This document shows, one piece after another, positions 7,384 to 14,241 of a stretch of 54,347 nt of DNA. The notes under the pieces are model-generated. The model was not told the origin of the DNA, ran no database searches, and saw only the letters and a program-made list of their open reading frames with translations. The position numbers were made by a program, and so were the translations under genes. How positions within the stretch are numbered: position 1 is the stretch's first letter; each line of letters starts with the position of its first letter. This stretch comes from a virus: the IMG/VR virus record IMGVR_UViG_3300032342_001249, positions 1 to 54,347 of that record; one strand, written 5' to 3'.

Positions 7384-8313
7384 ATGATGTATGGAAATAA
7401 GCTAGCCGTAGCTATCAAATCCAACGGTAAAGTCCTTCGTGAATTTAAGGACATCGTTTATCTGCCATTCAGCGCAGAATACTCAATTTTTATTAAGAAT
7501 CTCGAAACAGTTCGTGCTTCAATCAAAATTTTGATTGACGGCAATGATATTGGTGAAGGAACGACGTTTGTCATTCCTGCGAGTTCGTCTATTGAAATTG
7601 AGCGATTTGTTAAGAATGGAAACTTTAACAAAGGTAATCGCTTCAAGTTTATTGAGCGCAACGCCTCCGTTGAAAATCATCGAGGTATTGGTGGTGAAGA
7701 TGGATTAGTTGTTGTTGAATATCAATTTGAACAACGTGCACCAAAAACTGAATATGTTTATAAAGAGGTTGTTGAAATTGAACGACGTTGGCCACGACGC
7801 TTGGGTTGGAATGAACTGCATACTCCTCCACCAATTTGGTACGGCGCCGGGGCGATATCGAGTTCGAATCTAATCCAAGCTAATTCCGGAACTAGTAATT
7901 TGAGGGGAGCAACTCTTAATTCTAGTGGTGGTCAAGGAGTAGAATCCGCTACATCGCTCATCGGCTCTAGTGGTGATCACGGTGAGCAAGTATTGCTAAA
8001 TTCAGCAAATACATTCTCACAAACAGTGTATGATTCATGTCCAGCATCCTCTGGAAATTTTTCTGCAAACGATGCTGGTATTACTGCTGCAGGTTCTGTG
8101 TCAGAACAGAAATTTCAAACAGCAGCATGGTTTCCAACACAAGCTGAAAAGTACAGTTTGGTATTAAAGTTGTTGGGACAGACGGAAACAGGTAAACAGG
8201 TTGTACAAGCAGTTACAGTAAAAAAGAAACAGAAGTGTTCCACATGTGATCACATGAATAAGGCCAATGCCAAGTTCTGCACAGAATGTGGTACCTCGTT
8301 GGAAATAGTGTAA
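7384..8313 (+). CDS. Hypothetical protein with C-terminal zinc ribbon
   Basis: A 309-aa protein. Residues 1-125 are beta-rich (YGNKLAVAIKSNGKVLREFK..., repeated Gly/Val pattern) and look like a structural domain. The middle is Ser/Gly/Asn-rich, low complexity. The last 30 residues hold CSTCDHMNKANAKFCTECG, a classic zinc ribbon with two CxxC pairs. Start chosen at ATG 7384 after AGGGGT; the alternative GTG at 7360 is inside a hairpin. A terminator follows. Function unknown. Confidence 0.75.
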   Translation: MMYGNKLAVAIKSNGKVLREFKDIVYLPFSAEYSIFIKNLETVRASIKILIDGNDIGEGTTFVIPASSSIEIERFVKNGNFNKGNRFKFIERNASVENHRGIGGEDGLVVVEYQFEQRAPKTEYVYKEVVEIERRWPRRLGWNELHTPPPIWYGAGAISSSNLIQANSGTSNLRGATLNSSGGQGVESATSLIGSSGDHGEQVLLNSANTFSQTVYDSCPASSGNFSANDAGITAAGSVSEQKFQTAAWFPTQAEKYSLVLKLLGQTETGKQVVQAVTVKKKQKCSTCDHMNKANAKFCTECGTSLEIV

Positions 8314-8316
8314 TAA

Positions 8317-8343
8317 TCGGGGGCCATGTGCCCCCGAGTTTTC
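8317..8343 (+). terminator. Intrinsic terminator
   Basis: TCGGGGG (8317-8323) and CCCCCGA (8331-8337) form a strong G-C stem followed by GTTTT. It closes the zinc-ribbon gene unit. Confidence 0.85.
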
Positions 8344-8352
8344 CCTGCCAAA

Positions 8353-8360
8353 CATAAATA
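8353..8360 (+). promoter_or_regulatory. Late-promoter-like CATAAATA
   Basis: CATAAATA 20 bases before the ATG at 8381, directly after the terminator at 8317; the ribosome site GGAGG lies between. Confidence 0.65.
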
Positions 8361-8380
8361 TCCTCAACTGGAGGATTCAC

Positions 8381-8752
8381 ATGGCTGTATCCGATTTTTT
8401 ATCTGCTAATAAATTACTTACAAAAGTTGCTGCCGGAGTAGCGGCGATTGTTACCATTGCAACCGCTGCTGCAGCAGTAGATGGTCGGTATGTGAAAACA
8501 GCTAACTTTGAACAATACCAACAACGTCAAGAACAACTTAGTCAAAAAATTGTTGTTCGTCAGGACATGACCTCATTTCAAATGAGAGTTCAACAATTGG
8601 AAGATAAGTTGTTTGAGCTTCGTCAGGTGGAACATCCATCAGCAGCTCAAAGAGCTATGGTTCTTCGATATCAAGATCAACTTCGAGCTGCTCAGACTGC
8701 ATTACGAGATGCAGAACAGGCTCTCAGAATTCTGGAAGTCCCGAGTCGTTAA
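8381..8752 (+). CDS. Membrane-anchored coiled-coil protein
   Basis: A 123-aa protein with one membrane segment at about residues 15-34 (VAAGVAAIVTIATAAAAV) followed by a long Gln/Glu/Arg-rich coiled coil to the end. ATG follows CTGGAGG. The topology (short inside, long outside) resembles inner-membrane spanins and other lysis helpers, but no sequence signature proves this. Its 3' end overlaps the convergent protease gene by 4 bases. Confidence 0.7.
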   Translation: MAVSDFLSANKLLTKVAAGVAAIVTIATAAAAVDGRYVKTANFEQYQQRQEQLSQKIVVRQDMTSFQMRVQQLEDKLFELRQVEHPSAAQRAMVLRYQDQLRAAQTALRDAEQALRILEVPSR

Positions 8753-9423
8753 TTTGTCATCGTTTTTTCTGGACCAAGTGAGCTTAGTCCGTTTACTGTA
8801 GGCTGACCTGTTGGCAGTTTAATAAATGATCGAACTTTAAGAACTGACACGCCAATAGCAATGTAATGATGCATATCAGAAATATTGAAATTTGGTGGAC
8901 CTTGTGGGATACCAATAATTGAATCAACGATTGCAACGAGTTTGCTATCTTTCTTCGTAAACATTCCACCGCCGGAATTACCAAACGTAATATCCACCGT
9001 TGTTACCATTTGTTCATTCTTATTGAGACCTTGAAAGCGACCCTCTGTTGCAAGTTGAACTTCCACAAGTTGATACAGAGGATAACCAACACCAACTAAT
9101 TCTTCATCGATGCTTGGAATACCATCCGCCAAAGGTGCACAAGGACAGTGTATATCTGGTGCATATAATAATGCCAAATCGCCAAAAGGATCTATCTTGA
9201 CAACACGTGCCCTGGCATAATTATCAATGACAATTGACCCTTTTGGAATAGCTAAAACCACATGAGCAGAAGTAATCAAATAACCATCAGCAATTGACAC
9301 ACCAGAACCACTAGCTGTTTGAATTTGAATTTGATGAACATACGAACGTTCTTTTGAAAAGTCTTGAGCTGATACACCCACTGTACTGATCAGTAAGCAA
9401 AGTGTTAATAGTAGTCTCTTCAT
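8749..9423 (-). CDS. Secreted trypsin-like serine protease
   Basis: A 224-aa S1/HtrA-like protein with a signal peptide ending near VSA-QD (residue 19). The catalytic triad is readable: His54 in ITSAHVV, Asp82 in DPFGDLALL, and Ser150 in FGNSGGG. No PDZ domain follows, so it is a stand-alone protease domain of the HtrA type. It would act in the periplasm or outside. Transcribed opposite to its neighbours from a perfect late promoter at 9448-9455 with an AGGAGAA ribosome site. Target unknown; processing of host surface proteins or phage structural proteins is a guess. Confidence 0.85.
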   Translation of the reverse strand: MKRLLLTLCLLISTVGVSAQDFSKERSYVHQIQIQTASGSGVSIADGYLITSAHVVLAIPKGSIVIDNYARARVVKIDPFGDLALLYAPDIHCPCAPLADGIPSIDEELVGVGYPLYQLVEVQLATEGRFQGLNKNEQMVTTVDITFGNSGGGMFTKKDSKLVAIVDSIIGIPQGPPNFNISDMHHYIAIGVSVLKVRSFIKLPTGQPTVNGLSSLGPEKTMTN

Positions 9424-9447
9424 TTCATTCTCCTGGCTTCATAACCC

Positions 9448-9455
9448 TATTTATA
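9448..9455 (-). promoter_or_regulatory. T4-like late promoter TATAAATA, minus strand
   Basis: TATTTATA on the given strand reads TATAAATAG on the minus strand, 24 bases before the protease ATG at 9423. Confidence 0.75.
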
Positions 9456-9547
9456 GATTAGTTGAAAGGGGACGGCGTCTCGAAATAAAGTGTAAAAAAT
9501 CAAAAATACCGTCCGAGTTCTATAAACGAACTTCGACTGCTGATGGC

Positions 9548-9937
9548 TTGCAACGTCAGTGTATTGTATGCATGAAACAAAATGACGCAATGTACTATCA
9601 AGCGAACAAGAAAAAGTTGATTAAGCGTTACGTGCGACAACAAAAGAGTCGTGCTCAAAAATTTTACAATTTGTTTAAGCAGTATGCTTACTGTACGGTC
9701 TGTCAAGAACAAGATGTGTGTTGTTTGGACCTACATCATATTGACCCTAAACAAAAAGACTTTACAATTTCATCTGTTTTAAGAACCTATACATGGGAGC
9801 GAATTGTTGACGAAATGGAGAAATGTACCGTATTATGTCGTAATTGCCATTCAAAGGTTCATAAGTATGGTGAGGCGTTTGTCGCTCAAAAGACCCTAAA
9901 TCAAAATCTAGCAACAAAGTTTTTGAAGCTCGTATAG
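9548..9937 (+). CDS. HNH endonuclease, 5'-damaged copy
   Basis: From the TTG at 9548 this gives 129 aa with CIVCMKQ, a CxxC pair (CTVCQEQ), the LDLHHIDPKQKDF HNH core and CRNCHSKVHK. It is the same family as the genes at 14242 and 19166. Those begin with MxxxCxxCxxxK...F; here the matching frame continues upstream to about 9482 (KCKKSKIPSEFYKRTSTADG) but has no ATG, GTG or TTG in place and lacks the first Cys of the pair. The N-terminus therefore seems lost next to the divergent protease promoter. The 3' end overlaps the next tRNA by 10 bases. May be a pseudogene. Confidence 0.7.
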   Translation: MQRQCIVCMKQNDAMYYQANKKKLIKRYVRQQKSRAQKFYNLFKQYAYCTVCQEQDVCCLDLHHIDPKQKDFTISSVLRTYTWERIVDEMEKCTVLCRNCHSKVHKYGEAFVAQKTLNQNLATKFLKLV

Positions 9938-10002
9938 TTCAGAGGTAGAACGGGGAATTCTAAATTCCTGCGTCGCGGGTTCGAGTCCTGCTGCGGGCAC
10001 CA
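9928..10002 (+). tRNA. tRNA with CUA (amber) anticodon, putative suppressor
   Basis: All arms fit: acceptor GCTCGTA/TGCGGGC, D arm GTTC-AGAGGTA-GAAC, G26, anticodon stem GGGAA/TTCCT, loop TTCTAAA, T arm GCGGG-TTCGAGT-CCTGC, CCA encoded. The 7-base loop has U33 and anticodon CUA, reading UAG. An Arg(UCU) reading needs a register shift that gives an A-A mismatch and two G-U pairs and removes base 26. Amino acid identity not determined. Its U8-A9-G10 forms the stop codon of the HNH gene. Confidence 0.65.
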
Positions 10003-10029
10003 TATTTTGGAAACTCGTGTTGTTTCCAT

Positions 10030-10037
10030 CATAAATA
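10030..10037 (+). promoter_or_regulatory. Late-promoter-like CATAAATA
   Basis: CATAAATA 62 bases before the VWA gene at 10100. Confidence 0.6.
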
Positions 10038-10099
10038 CGTTGTCATTTATATGACAGAAGAGAATACATTTTTAACTTTTATCAGACGGGAGAAGGAAC

Positions 10100-11419
10100 A
10101 TGAAGACATATGTAGGTATCGCACGCGATCATAGCGTTTCAATTCGCAGTTACGGTCTCGAAGGTGCATGCACCAAAGACTACAATACGCAAATCGCGGC
10201 AATTCAAGCAGGTTCAACACAATACAATCAAGACTCAATCGTTAGCGTTGTTCGTTTCAGCGACGTCGTCGAACGTGAAGTCGTCAATTCGCCGGTTGGA
10301 GTTTTGACACCTATCACAATATATCGTGCTAATGGTGGTTCGACCCGATTGTACGACGGTATCGGCGAACTGATTTCAATTTTCGAAAAGTTACCAGATG
10401 CAAACGATCCGAACGTTGCGTTCTTGATTATGGCTATTACCGACGGCGAAGAGAATTCTTCTCGTACCTGGCGTAGTGATCATCTGCAACGTAAGATGCA
10501 TCAATTGCAAGGAACAGATCGTTGGACATTCACGATTCGCGTCCCACGCGGGTTCAAACGTGCGTTGGTTCAACGTGGGTTCTATGAAGGTAACGTCTTC
10601 GAATGGGAACAAACACAACAAGGAATGCAAATTGCAGAAGCGGCAACTTCACTCAGTGTTGGTTCTTACTATGCAGCACGTTCACGTGGTGTAACGATGA
10701 CCAAATCGTTTTACACAACGGATTTGAGCAATGTTAATATCAAGACAATTCAAACGAACTTGATTGATATTTCCAAGCAAATTAGTGAATGGAAAGTCAA
10801 TACTGATACAGAGTCACAAATGCAAATTCGTGAATTTGCAGAAAAGATGAGTGGTAAGCCAATGCTTCGTGGGGCTGCATTCTACGAACTAGTTAAGAAA
10901 GAAGATGAGGTTCAAGAATATAAATTGATCATGATTCGTGACCGTGCAACACGTGCTGTATATTGTGGTCCGAATGCACGTCAACTTCTCAATCTACCAA
11001 CAAGTGGCACAATTCAACTTCGTCCAGGTGATCATGCAGCGTATGACGTGTTTATCCAATCAACCTCTGTTAACCGCAAGTTGCCAGTTGGCACGACATT
11101 GATGTATTGGCCAAATGTTGGTGTGGGGTACATTGAAGGCAAGAGTGCACCAAAAGCTGCTGCATCAACTCCAGCCGTCAAACCTGCTCGCAAAGTTGGT
11201 GATCCCTCTCAACTAGTTCGTAAGCAACAAATTGCTGCTGGTATTGTTCCAACGACACCTTCGGGAGGAGATTGGAATGCTGGTTATACGACTGGTTATA
11301 AACATGGCCGTGGAAAACAAGCCAATCTAGCAAAGAAAGGTACGTTTGCCGGTAATGCGACTGCATATCAAGAAGGTTTCACTGATGGTAAGGCAAAGAA
11401 GGCAAGTAAAGTCAAGTAA
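10100..11419 (+). CDS. von Willebrand factor A domain protein
   Basis: A 439-aa protein. The N-terminal VWA domain shows the MIDAS metal site: DHSVS (DxSxS, residues 10-14), GGSTRLYDGIG with the MIDAS Thr, and ITDGEEN with the MIDAS Asp. The middle (about 230-350) is a beta-rich domain; a Pro/Ala/Lys linker follows, and the C-terminus is a Gly/Lys/Tyr-rich repeat-like tail (WNAGYTTGYKHGRGKQ, AYQEGFTDGKAKK). VWA domains bind partner proteins through a metal ion. No ATPase gene is adjacent; the MoxR-like ATPase lies at 27625. ATG follows GGGAGAAGGA. A strong terminator closes the gene. Confidence 0.85.
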   Translation: MKTYVGIARDHSVSIRSYGLEGACTKDYNTQIAAIQAGSTQYNQDSIVSVVRFSDVVEREVVNSPVGVLTPITIYRANGGSTRLYDGIGELISIFEKLPDANDPNVAFLIMAITDGEENSSRTWRSDHLQRKMHQLQGTDRWTFTIRVPRGFKRALVQRGFYEGNVFEWEQTQQGMQIAEAATSLSVGSYYAARSRGVTMTKSFYTTDLSNVNIKTIQTNLIDISKQISEWKVNTDTESQMQIREFAEKMSGKPMLRGAAFYELVKKEDEVQEYKLIMIRDRATRAVYCGPNARQLLNLPTSGTIQLRPGDHAAYDVFIQSTSVNRKLPVGTTLMYWPNVGVGYIEGKSAPKAAASTPAVKPARKVGDPSQLVRKQQIAAGIVPTTPSGGDWNAGYTTGYKHGRGKQANLAKKGTFAGNATAYQEGFTDGKAKKASKVK

Positions 11420-11434
11420 TTTAGTTTCAAACTG

Positions 11435-11466
11435 AAAATGCCCGTTTCGACGGGCATTTTTCTTTT
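11435..11466 (+). terminator. Intrinsic terminator after VWA gene
   Basis: AAAATGCCCG and CGGGCATTTT pair around TTTCGA, followed by TCTTTT. Confidence 0.9.
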
Positions 11467-11508
11467 GGGGGGTCAATAAGATAAAAACGTTAGTTGCCCC
11501 TTGTCTCC

Positions 11509-11516
11509 TATAAATA
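11509..11516 (+). promoter_or_regulatory. T4-like late promoter TATAAATA
   Basis: Perfect TATAAATA, 26 bases before the ATG at 11543. Confidence 0.75.
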
Positions 11517-11542
11517 TCATCACATCCATGGGAGATTCCACA

Positions 11543-13312
11543 ATGAAACAAGGCTTCATCATTGCTAAGAACAAGCAATCTAAGCTGTTCTTCAGCTCGC
11601 TCGGCTCTTACGACCGTCCTATTTGGACGGACAAATTAGAAGAAGCCGCATCATTTCACAGTGATTCAGTTGCTCATGCTTCAGTCAAGAAGCTATGGGA
11701 ACATCGTCATTGGTCATCAAAAGTTGTTGCTATTTCTGAACTAGAAGCATTTAGAATCGATCCAGCAACACATGACAAATTACCAATTGTGCCACAAGGT
11801 GAAACTGGTGACGCTGTATCTCCAGACGATGCTTCTGCGGATGTTGATTCACATTCTGAATATGCACCTGATGATGAACATGATGAACATGATGAACATG
11901 ATGAACATGATGAACATGATGAACATGATGAACATGATGATCCAGAAGATATGGATTCTGATCCAAACTCAAGTGAAAGCGAAACAGATCACATGGATTC
12001 TGATTCGTCTGATTCTATGGAAGATCAGCTCAGCGCAGATTCAACAGCTGATGAAGATAGTGATGTTGATGGTGATCAAGGCGATGAAGAATGTCCAACA
12101 TGTCATAAACATGCTGGTCAACATGAAGAAAATTGCGAAATGTCAATGCCTGTTGTTTCTCAAGAAGAAGAACACACACGTGGCGTGTTCAGGGATGGTG
12201 AGAAGGTAAAGTGGCACGGACATGATGCAGAAATCATCGGTCACCGTCGCGGTGAAACTGATTTTGTTGTTGTTCGTGTGGGTGGGCTTGACCGCAAAGT
12301 TCCGTACACGGAAATTACAAAAGTAACGGAATCAATTGAAGGTGTAAATCCACATATTGGTGCTCAAACAGCATCGGCTCATCCAGCCGGTGAACGTGCT
12401 GGACAGGCCCGCGCCGGAGAGCATGCCTGGTCAAATGCAAAACATGTATACGTATATCTCAATGGTCGCAAATACGATTTTGAAAATAATGCACCAGCTG
12501 CAATTCTGTTCATCAAGAAGTTAACTCCTGATGAACAGAAACTTGCAAAGATGGTTACAGAAAGTCCAGCATTAACTCTGACAAATCTTCCAGCCGGTGA
12601 ACGTGCTGGACAGGCCCGCGCCGGAGAGCATGCCTGGTCAGATCCATCGCAGGCAAAACATGTATGTGTATATCTCAATGGTCGCAAATACGATTTTAAA
12701 AACAATGCAGCTGAAGCTGTTCGATTCATGCAGAGGTTAACTCCTGATGAACAGAAACTTGCAAAGATGGTTACAGAAAGTCCAACGATGCCTAAGCGTC
12801 CTGGTAACGATCCTGCTCCACCACAAGAAAATAAGGATCTAATTCCAAACCTAACAAAACCAAAAGTTACAGACATTGGTTTTGATGATCCAGCTAATAT
12901 TCCTCACCCACCAGAAACCGATCTTACATACGCAACAGCGATGGCGCATGATGAAAAAGTAAAGATTCCTGGTAATGTGTTGGCAGCCTTGAAAGATAGT
13001 ATCAATGTGTTCCGTAAAGCAGCCGACTATAACAATAATCGTGATGATGCACAATCATCATTCTGTATGACAGTTACGGGTGCACTGGAAGAGCTTCACG
13101 ATCATATTAGTCAGGGTACAGTTGAAGGTCTTAAGCAAGCACAAATTAAGATGTCTTCTTGGATGAATCCAATTACAACAAACATTCCTGATGTTGTTCG
13201 TTTGTTTGTCGTTAATGGTGGACGCCAGCCAACATTGAAAGATATGTTTGACACTAAGCGTGGTGAAGCACTATTGAAGCGTGCATCCAAAGGCTTTGGA
13301 TATAAGGATTAA
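11543..13312 (+). CDS. Large acidic repeat-containing protein
   Basis: A 589-aa protein of unknown function. Residues 1-80 form a folded N-domain. Then comes a very acidic stretch with seven tandem Asp-Glu-His units and many Ser/Asp residues, a small Cys/His cluster (CPTCHKHAGQHEENC), an SH3-like barrel (KVKWHGHDAEIIGHRRGETD), two tandem copies of a 62-65 aa module (each starting PAGERAGQARAGEHAW and ending MVTESP), and a helical C-domain. ATG chosen at 11543 after GGGAGA; earlier in-frame ATGs have no ribosome site. Abundance signals and the late promoter suggest a virion or head-assembly role, but this is inference. Confidence 0.75.
   Translation: MKQGFIIAKNKQSKLFFSSLGSYDRPIWTDKLEEAASFHSDSVAHASVKKLWEHRHWSSKVVAISELEAFRIDPATHDKLPIVPQGETGDAVSPDDASADVDSHSEYAPDDEHDEHDEHDEHDEHDEHDEHDDPEDMDSDPNSSESETDHMDSDSSDSMEDQLSADSTADEDSDVDGDQGDEECPTCHKHAGQHEENCEMSMPVVSQEEEHTRGVFRDGEKVKWHGHDAEIIGHRRGETDFVVVRVGGLDRKVPYTEITKVTESIEGVNPHIGAQTASAHPAGERAGQARAGEHAWSNAKHVYVYLNGRKYDFENNAPAAILFIKKLTPDEQKLAKMVTESPALTLTNLPAGERAGQARAGEHAWSDPSQAKHVCVYLNGRKYDFKNNAAEAVRFMQRLTPDEQKLAKMVTESPTMPKRPGNDPAPPQENKDLIPNLTKPKVTDIGFDDPANIPHPPETDLTYATAMAHDEKVKIPGNVLAALKDSINVFRKAADYNNNRDDAQSSFCMTVTGALEELHDHISQGTVEGLKQAQIKMSSWMNPITTNIPDVVRLFVVNGGRQPTLKDMFDTKRGEALLKRASKGFGYKD
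11873..11935 (+). repeat. Seven tandem copies of GATGAACAT
   Basis: Seven perfect 9-bp units in the acidic protein gene encode (Asp-Glu-His)x7. Perfect identity suggests recent slippage expansion. Confidence 0.95.
12383..12568 (+). repeat. Tandem module copy 1 (62 codons)
   Basis: First copy of an in-frame duplication; the first 48 bases are nearly identical to those of copy 2 at 12590-12784. Confidence 0.9.
12590..12784 (+). repeat. Tandem module copy 2 (65 codons)
   Basis: Second copy, longer by three codons (DPSQ in place of N). Both ends are nearly identical at DNA level while the middle has diverged, which suggests partial gene conversion. Confidence 0.9.
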
Positions 13313-13316
13313 TTTG

Positions 13317-13475
13317 ATGACACTTGATGAGATTGTAGTTGAGAAAAAGGTTCTAAAAGAAGGAACTGCACCACGTGCGACTTCACCCATGGCGAAGTCG
13401 TCAAACAAAGGAAAGCAGAAAACTACAAAACGAGCAAAAGCTCGTCGTGTTACTTTTCAATGGTCCGGCGGTTGA
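13317..13475 (+). CDS. Small basic protein with LxE leader
   Basis: A 52-aa protein. The first 15 residues (MTLDEIVVEKKVLKE) end in LKE before Gly-Thr, the prohead-protease cleavage pattern. The remainder is strongly basic (SSNKGKQKTTKRAKARR) and could bind DNA, as T4 internal head proteins do. ATG follows AAGGA at 13305. It starts 4 bases after the stop of the acidic repeat gene, so the two are probably co-expressed. Confidence 0.65.
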   Translation: MTLDEIVVEKKVLKEGTAPRATSPMAKSSNKGKQKTTKRAKARRVTFQWSGG

Positions 13476-13609
13476 TTTACTATAACAAATCACATATACT
13501 TACAAAATATTGAAACTTGACAGTTGGAAAGACAACGGCTACCCAAAGTGCTAATGGAGAGTGGTTGGATACATCCATTGAAATAGTTTCAAAAACTGTT
13601 GACCTCTTC

Positions 13610-13617
13610 TATAAATA
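13610..13617 (+). promoter_or_regulatory. T4-like late promoter TATAAATA
   Basis: Perfect TATAAATA-G, 53 bases before the small leader ORF at 13671 and upstream of the attenuator-like region and tRNA array. Confidence 0.75.
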
Positions 13618-13670
13618 GAGGTACAGTAATTAAATATTTGCTTTACAAAATTTAACCGAAGGGTAATGAA

Positions 13671-13805
13671 ATGCAACATTGTCTACACCAACATAGCTGG
13701 CAACTGAGCGATAGTTCGCTCGGGCTGAGCTCTATGCGTTCATATCGATTTGAACGTGTTGAGCAGCCTAGCAGCTCCCTTCGTGGAGATGATCTGAGAG
13801 CATAA
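13671..13805 (+). CDS. Putative 44-aa leader peptide of tRNA array
   Basis: ATG preceded by GAAGGG at a spacing of 7 bases. The peptide starts MQHCLHQHSW (three His in the first eight residues) and is rich in Ser. No family recognised. The segment 13773-13785 inside its last third can pair with the 5' arm of the terminator downstream (see 13773-13862), the arrangement of a leader peptide in a transcription attenuator. The first tRNA downstream is tRNA-His. It could instead be a non-coding small RNA; GAGCGA/TTCGCTC forms a hairpin in it. Confidence 0.45.
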   Translation: MQHCLHQHSWQLSDSSLGLSSMRSYRFERVEQPSSSLRGDDLRA

Positions 13806-13862
13806 TTTCAGAAAATCAGAACAAACACGAAGGGCAGCTCCGGAAACGAAGCTGCCCTTTTT
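13773..13862 (+). promoter_or_regulatory. Candidate transcription attenuator (antiterminator/terminator)
   Basis: Segment A, AGCTCCCTTCGTG (13773-13785), is complementary to segment B, CACGAAGGGCAGCT (13826-13839), over 13 bp with one bulged C. Segment B also forms the 5' arm of the terminator with segment C (13850-13857). A:B and B:C pairing exclude each other. Confidence 0.55.
13832..13862 (+). terminator. Intrinsic terminator in front of tRNA array
   Basis: GGGCAGCT (13832-13839) pairs with AGCTGCCC (13850-13857), followed by TTTTT. Confidence 0.85.
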
Positions 13863-13877
13863 ATTTGCTCTTTGATG

Positions 13878-14103
13878 TACGTCCAGATAGGAAACGAGAT
13901 CCTACTGTGGACGTAAAATATACAGGAATTGTCGGCGGCTAGGATGAAAGTACTGGCGTGAACAGTACGAGTAAAAGTAGTCACCACAGGGACAGCCTGT
14001 GGTAGAGTACGATAAGTATTCTAGAGGAACACTATAGAGGATGGTGGATTCCCGTATGGGGATTCACTGCTTAGTCTGCGGACAAAGGTCTTCTGTAGTG
14101 TTC
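13878..14103 (+). ncRNA. Candidate structured RNA upstream of tRNA-His
   Basis: Several helices can be drawn: TACGTCC/GGACGTA with an inner AGGA/TCCT (13878-13915); GTACTG/CAGTAC (13950-13968); CCACAGG/CCTGTGG (13984-14002); GTGGATTCCC/GGGGATTCAC (14044-14067); and a long-range pairing of GAACACTATAG (14027-14037) with CTGTAGTGTTC (14093-14103) that encloses the previous hairpin. No ORF covers it. Not recognised as tmRNA, RNase P or another known class. Confidence 0.55.
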
Positions 14104-14124
14104 TTAGTGGATTTTCACTTCAAT

Positions 14125-14201
14125 GGTGGTCGTAGTGTAGTGGTTCTGCATACTTGGCTGTGAACCAGGGGGTACCGGATCGTAACCGGTCGATCACCCC
14201 A
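14125..14201 (+). tRNA. tRNA-His(GUG)
   Basis: Anticodon stem CTTGG/CCAGG with loop CTGTGAA. The extra G at -1 pairs with C73 (GGTGGTCG against CGATCACC), the His identity element. CCA encoded. First tRNA of the array. Confidence 0.95.
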
Positions 14202-14209
14202 AGTTCAAC

Positions 14210-14217
14210 TATAAATA
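14210..14217 (+). promoter_or_regulatory. T4-like late promoter TATAAATA
   Basis: Perfect TATAAATA, 24 bases before the HNH gene at 14242 and 8 bases after tRNA-His. Confidence 0.75.
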
Positions 14218-14241
14218 AAGTTGAACTCAATAGGAAGTGAA

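Noticed and set aside
8381-8752. Spanin assignment for the membrane coiled-coil protein
   Set aside because: Topology fits but no outer-membrane partner gene is embedded or adjacent; left as unassigned.
9928-10002. Whole-genome UAG recoding suggested by the CUA tRNA
   Set aside because: Many intact genes here stop at TAG at the expected family length (for example 3475, 4927, 41801, 43870), so UAG works as stop.
11873-11935. CRISPR-like repeat array
   Set aside because: Units are 9 bp, contiguous, in frame and without spacers.
11751-11972. His/Val-rich minus-strand frame over the 9-bp repeats
   Set aside because: Translation of the antisense of GATGAACAT repeats; a composition artefact.
12379-12876. 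165-aa open frame on the minus strand
   Set aside because: It is the mirror of the duplicated module in the acidic repeat gene, has a repeat-derived composition and no ribosome site.
13878-14103. tmRNA or RNase P RNA
   Set aside because: No tRNA-like ends with a tag ORF, and none of the conserved RNase P core motifs could be found.
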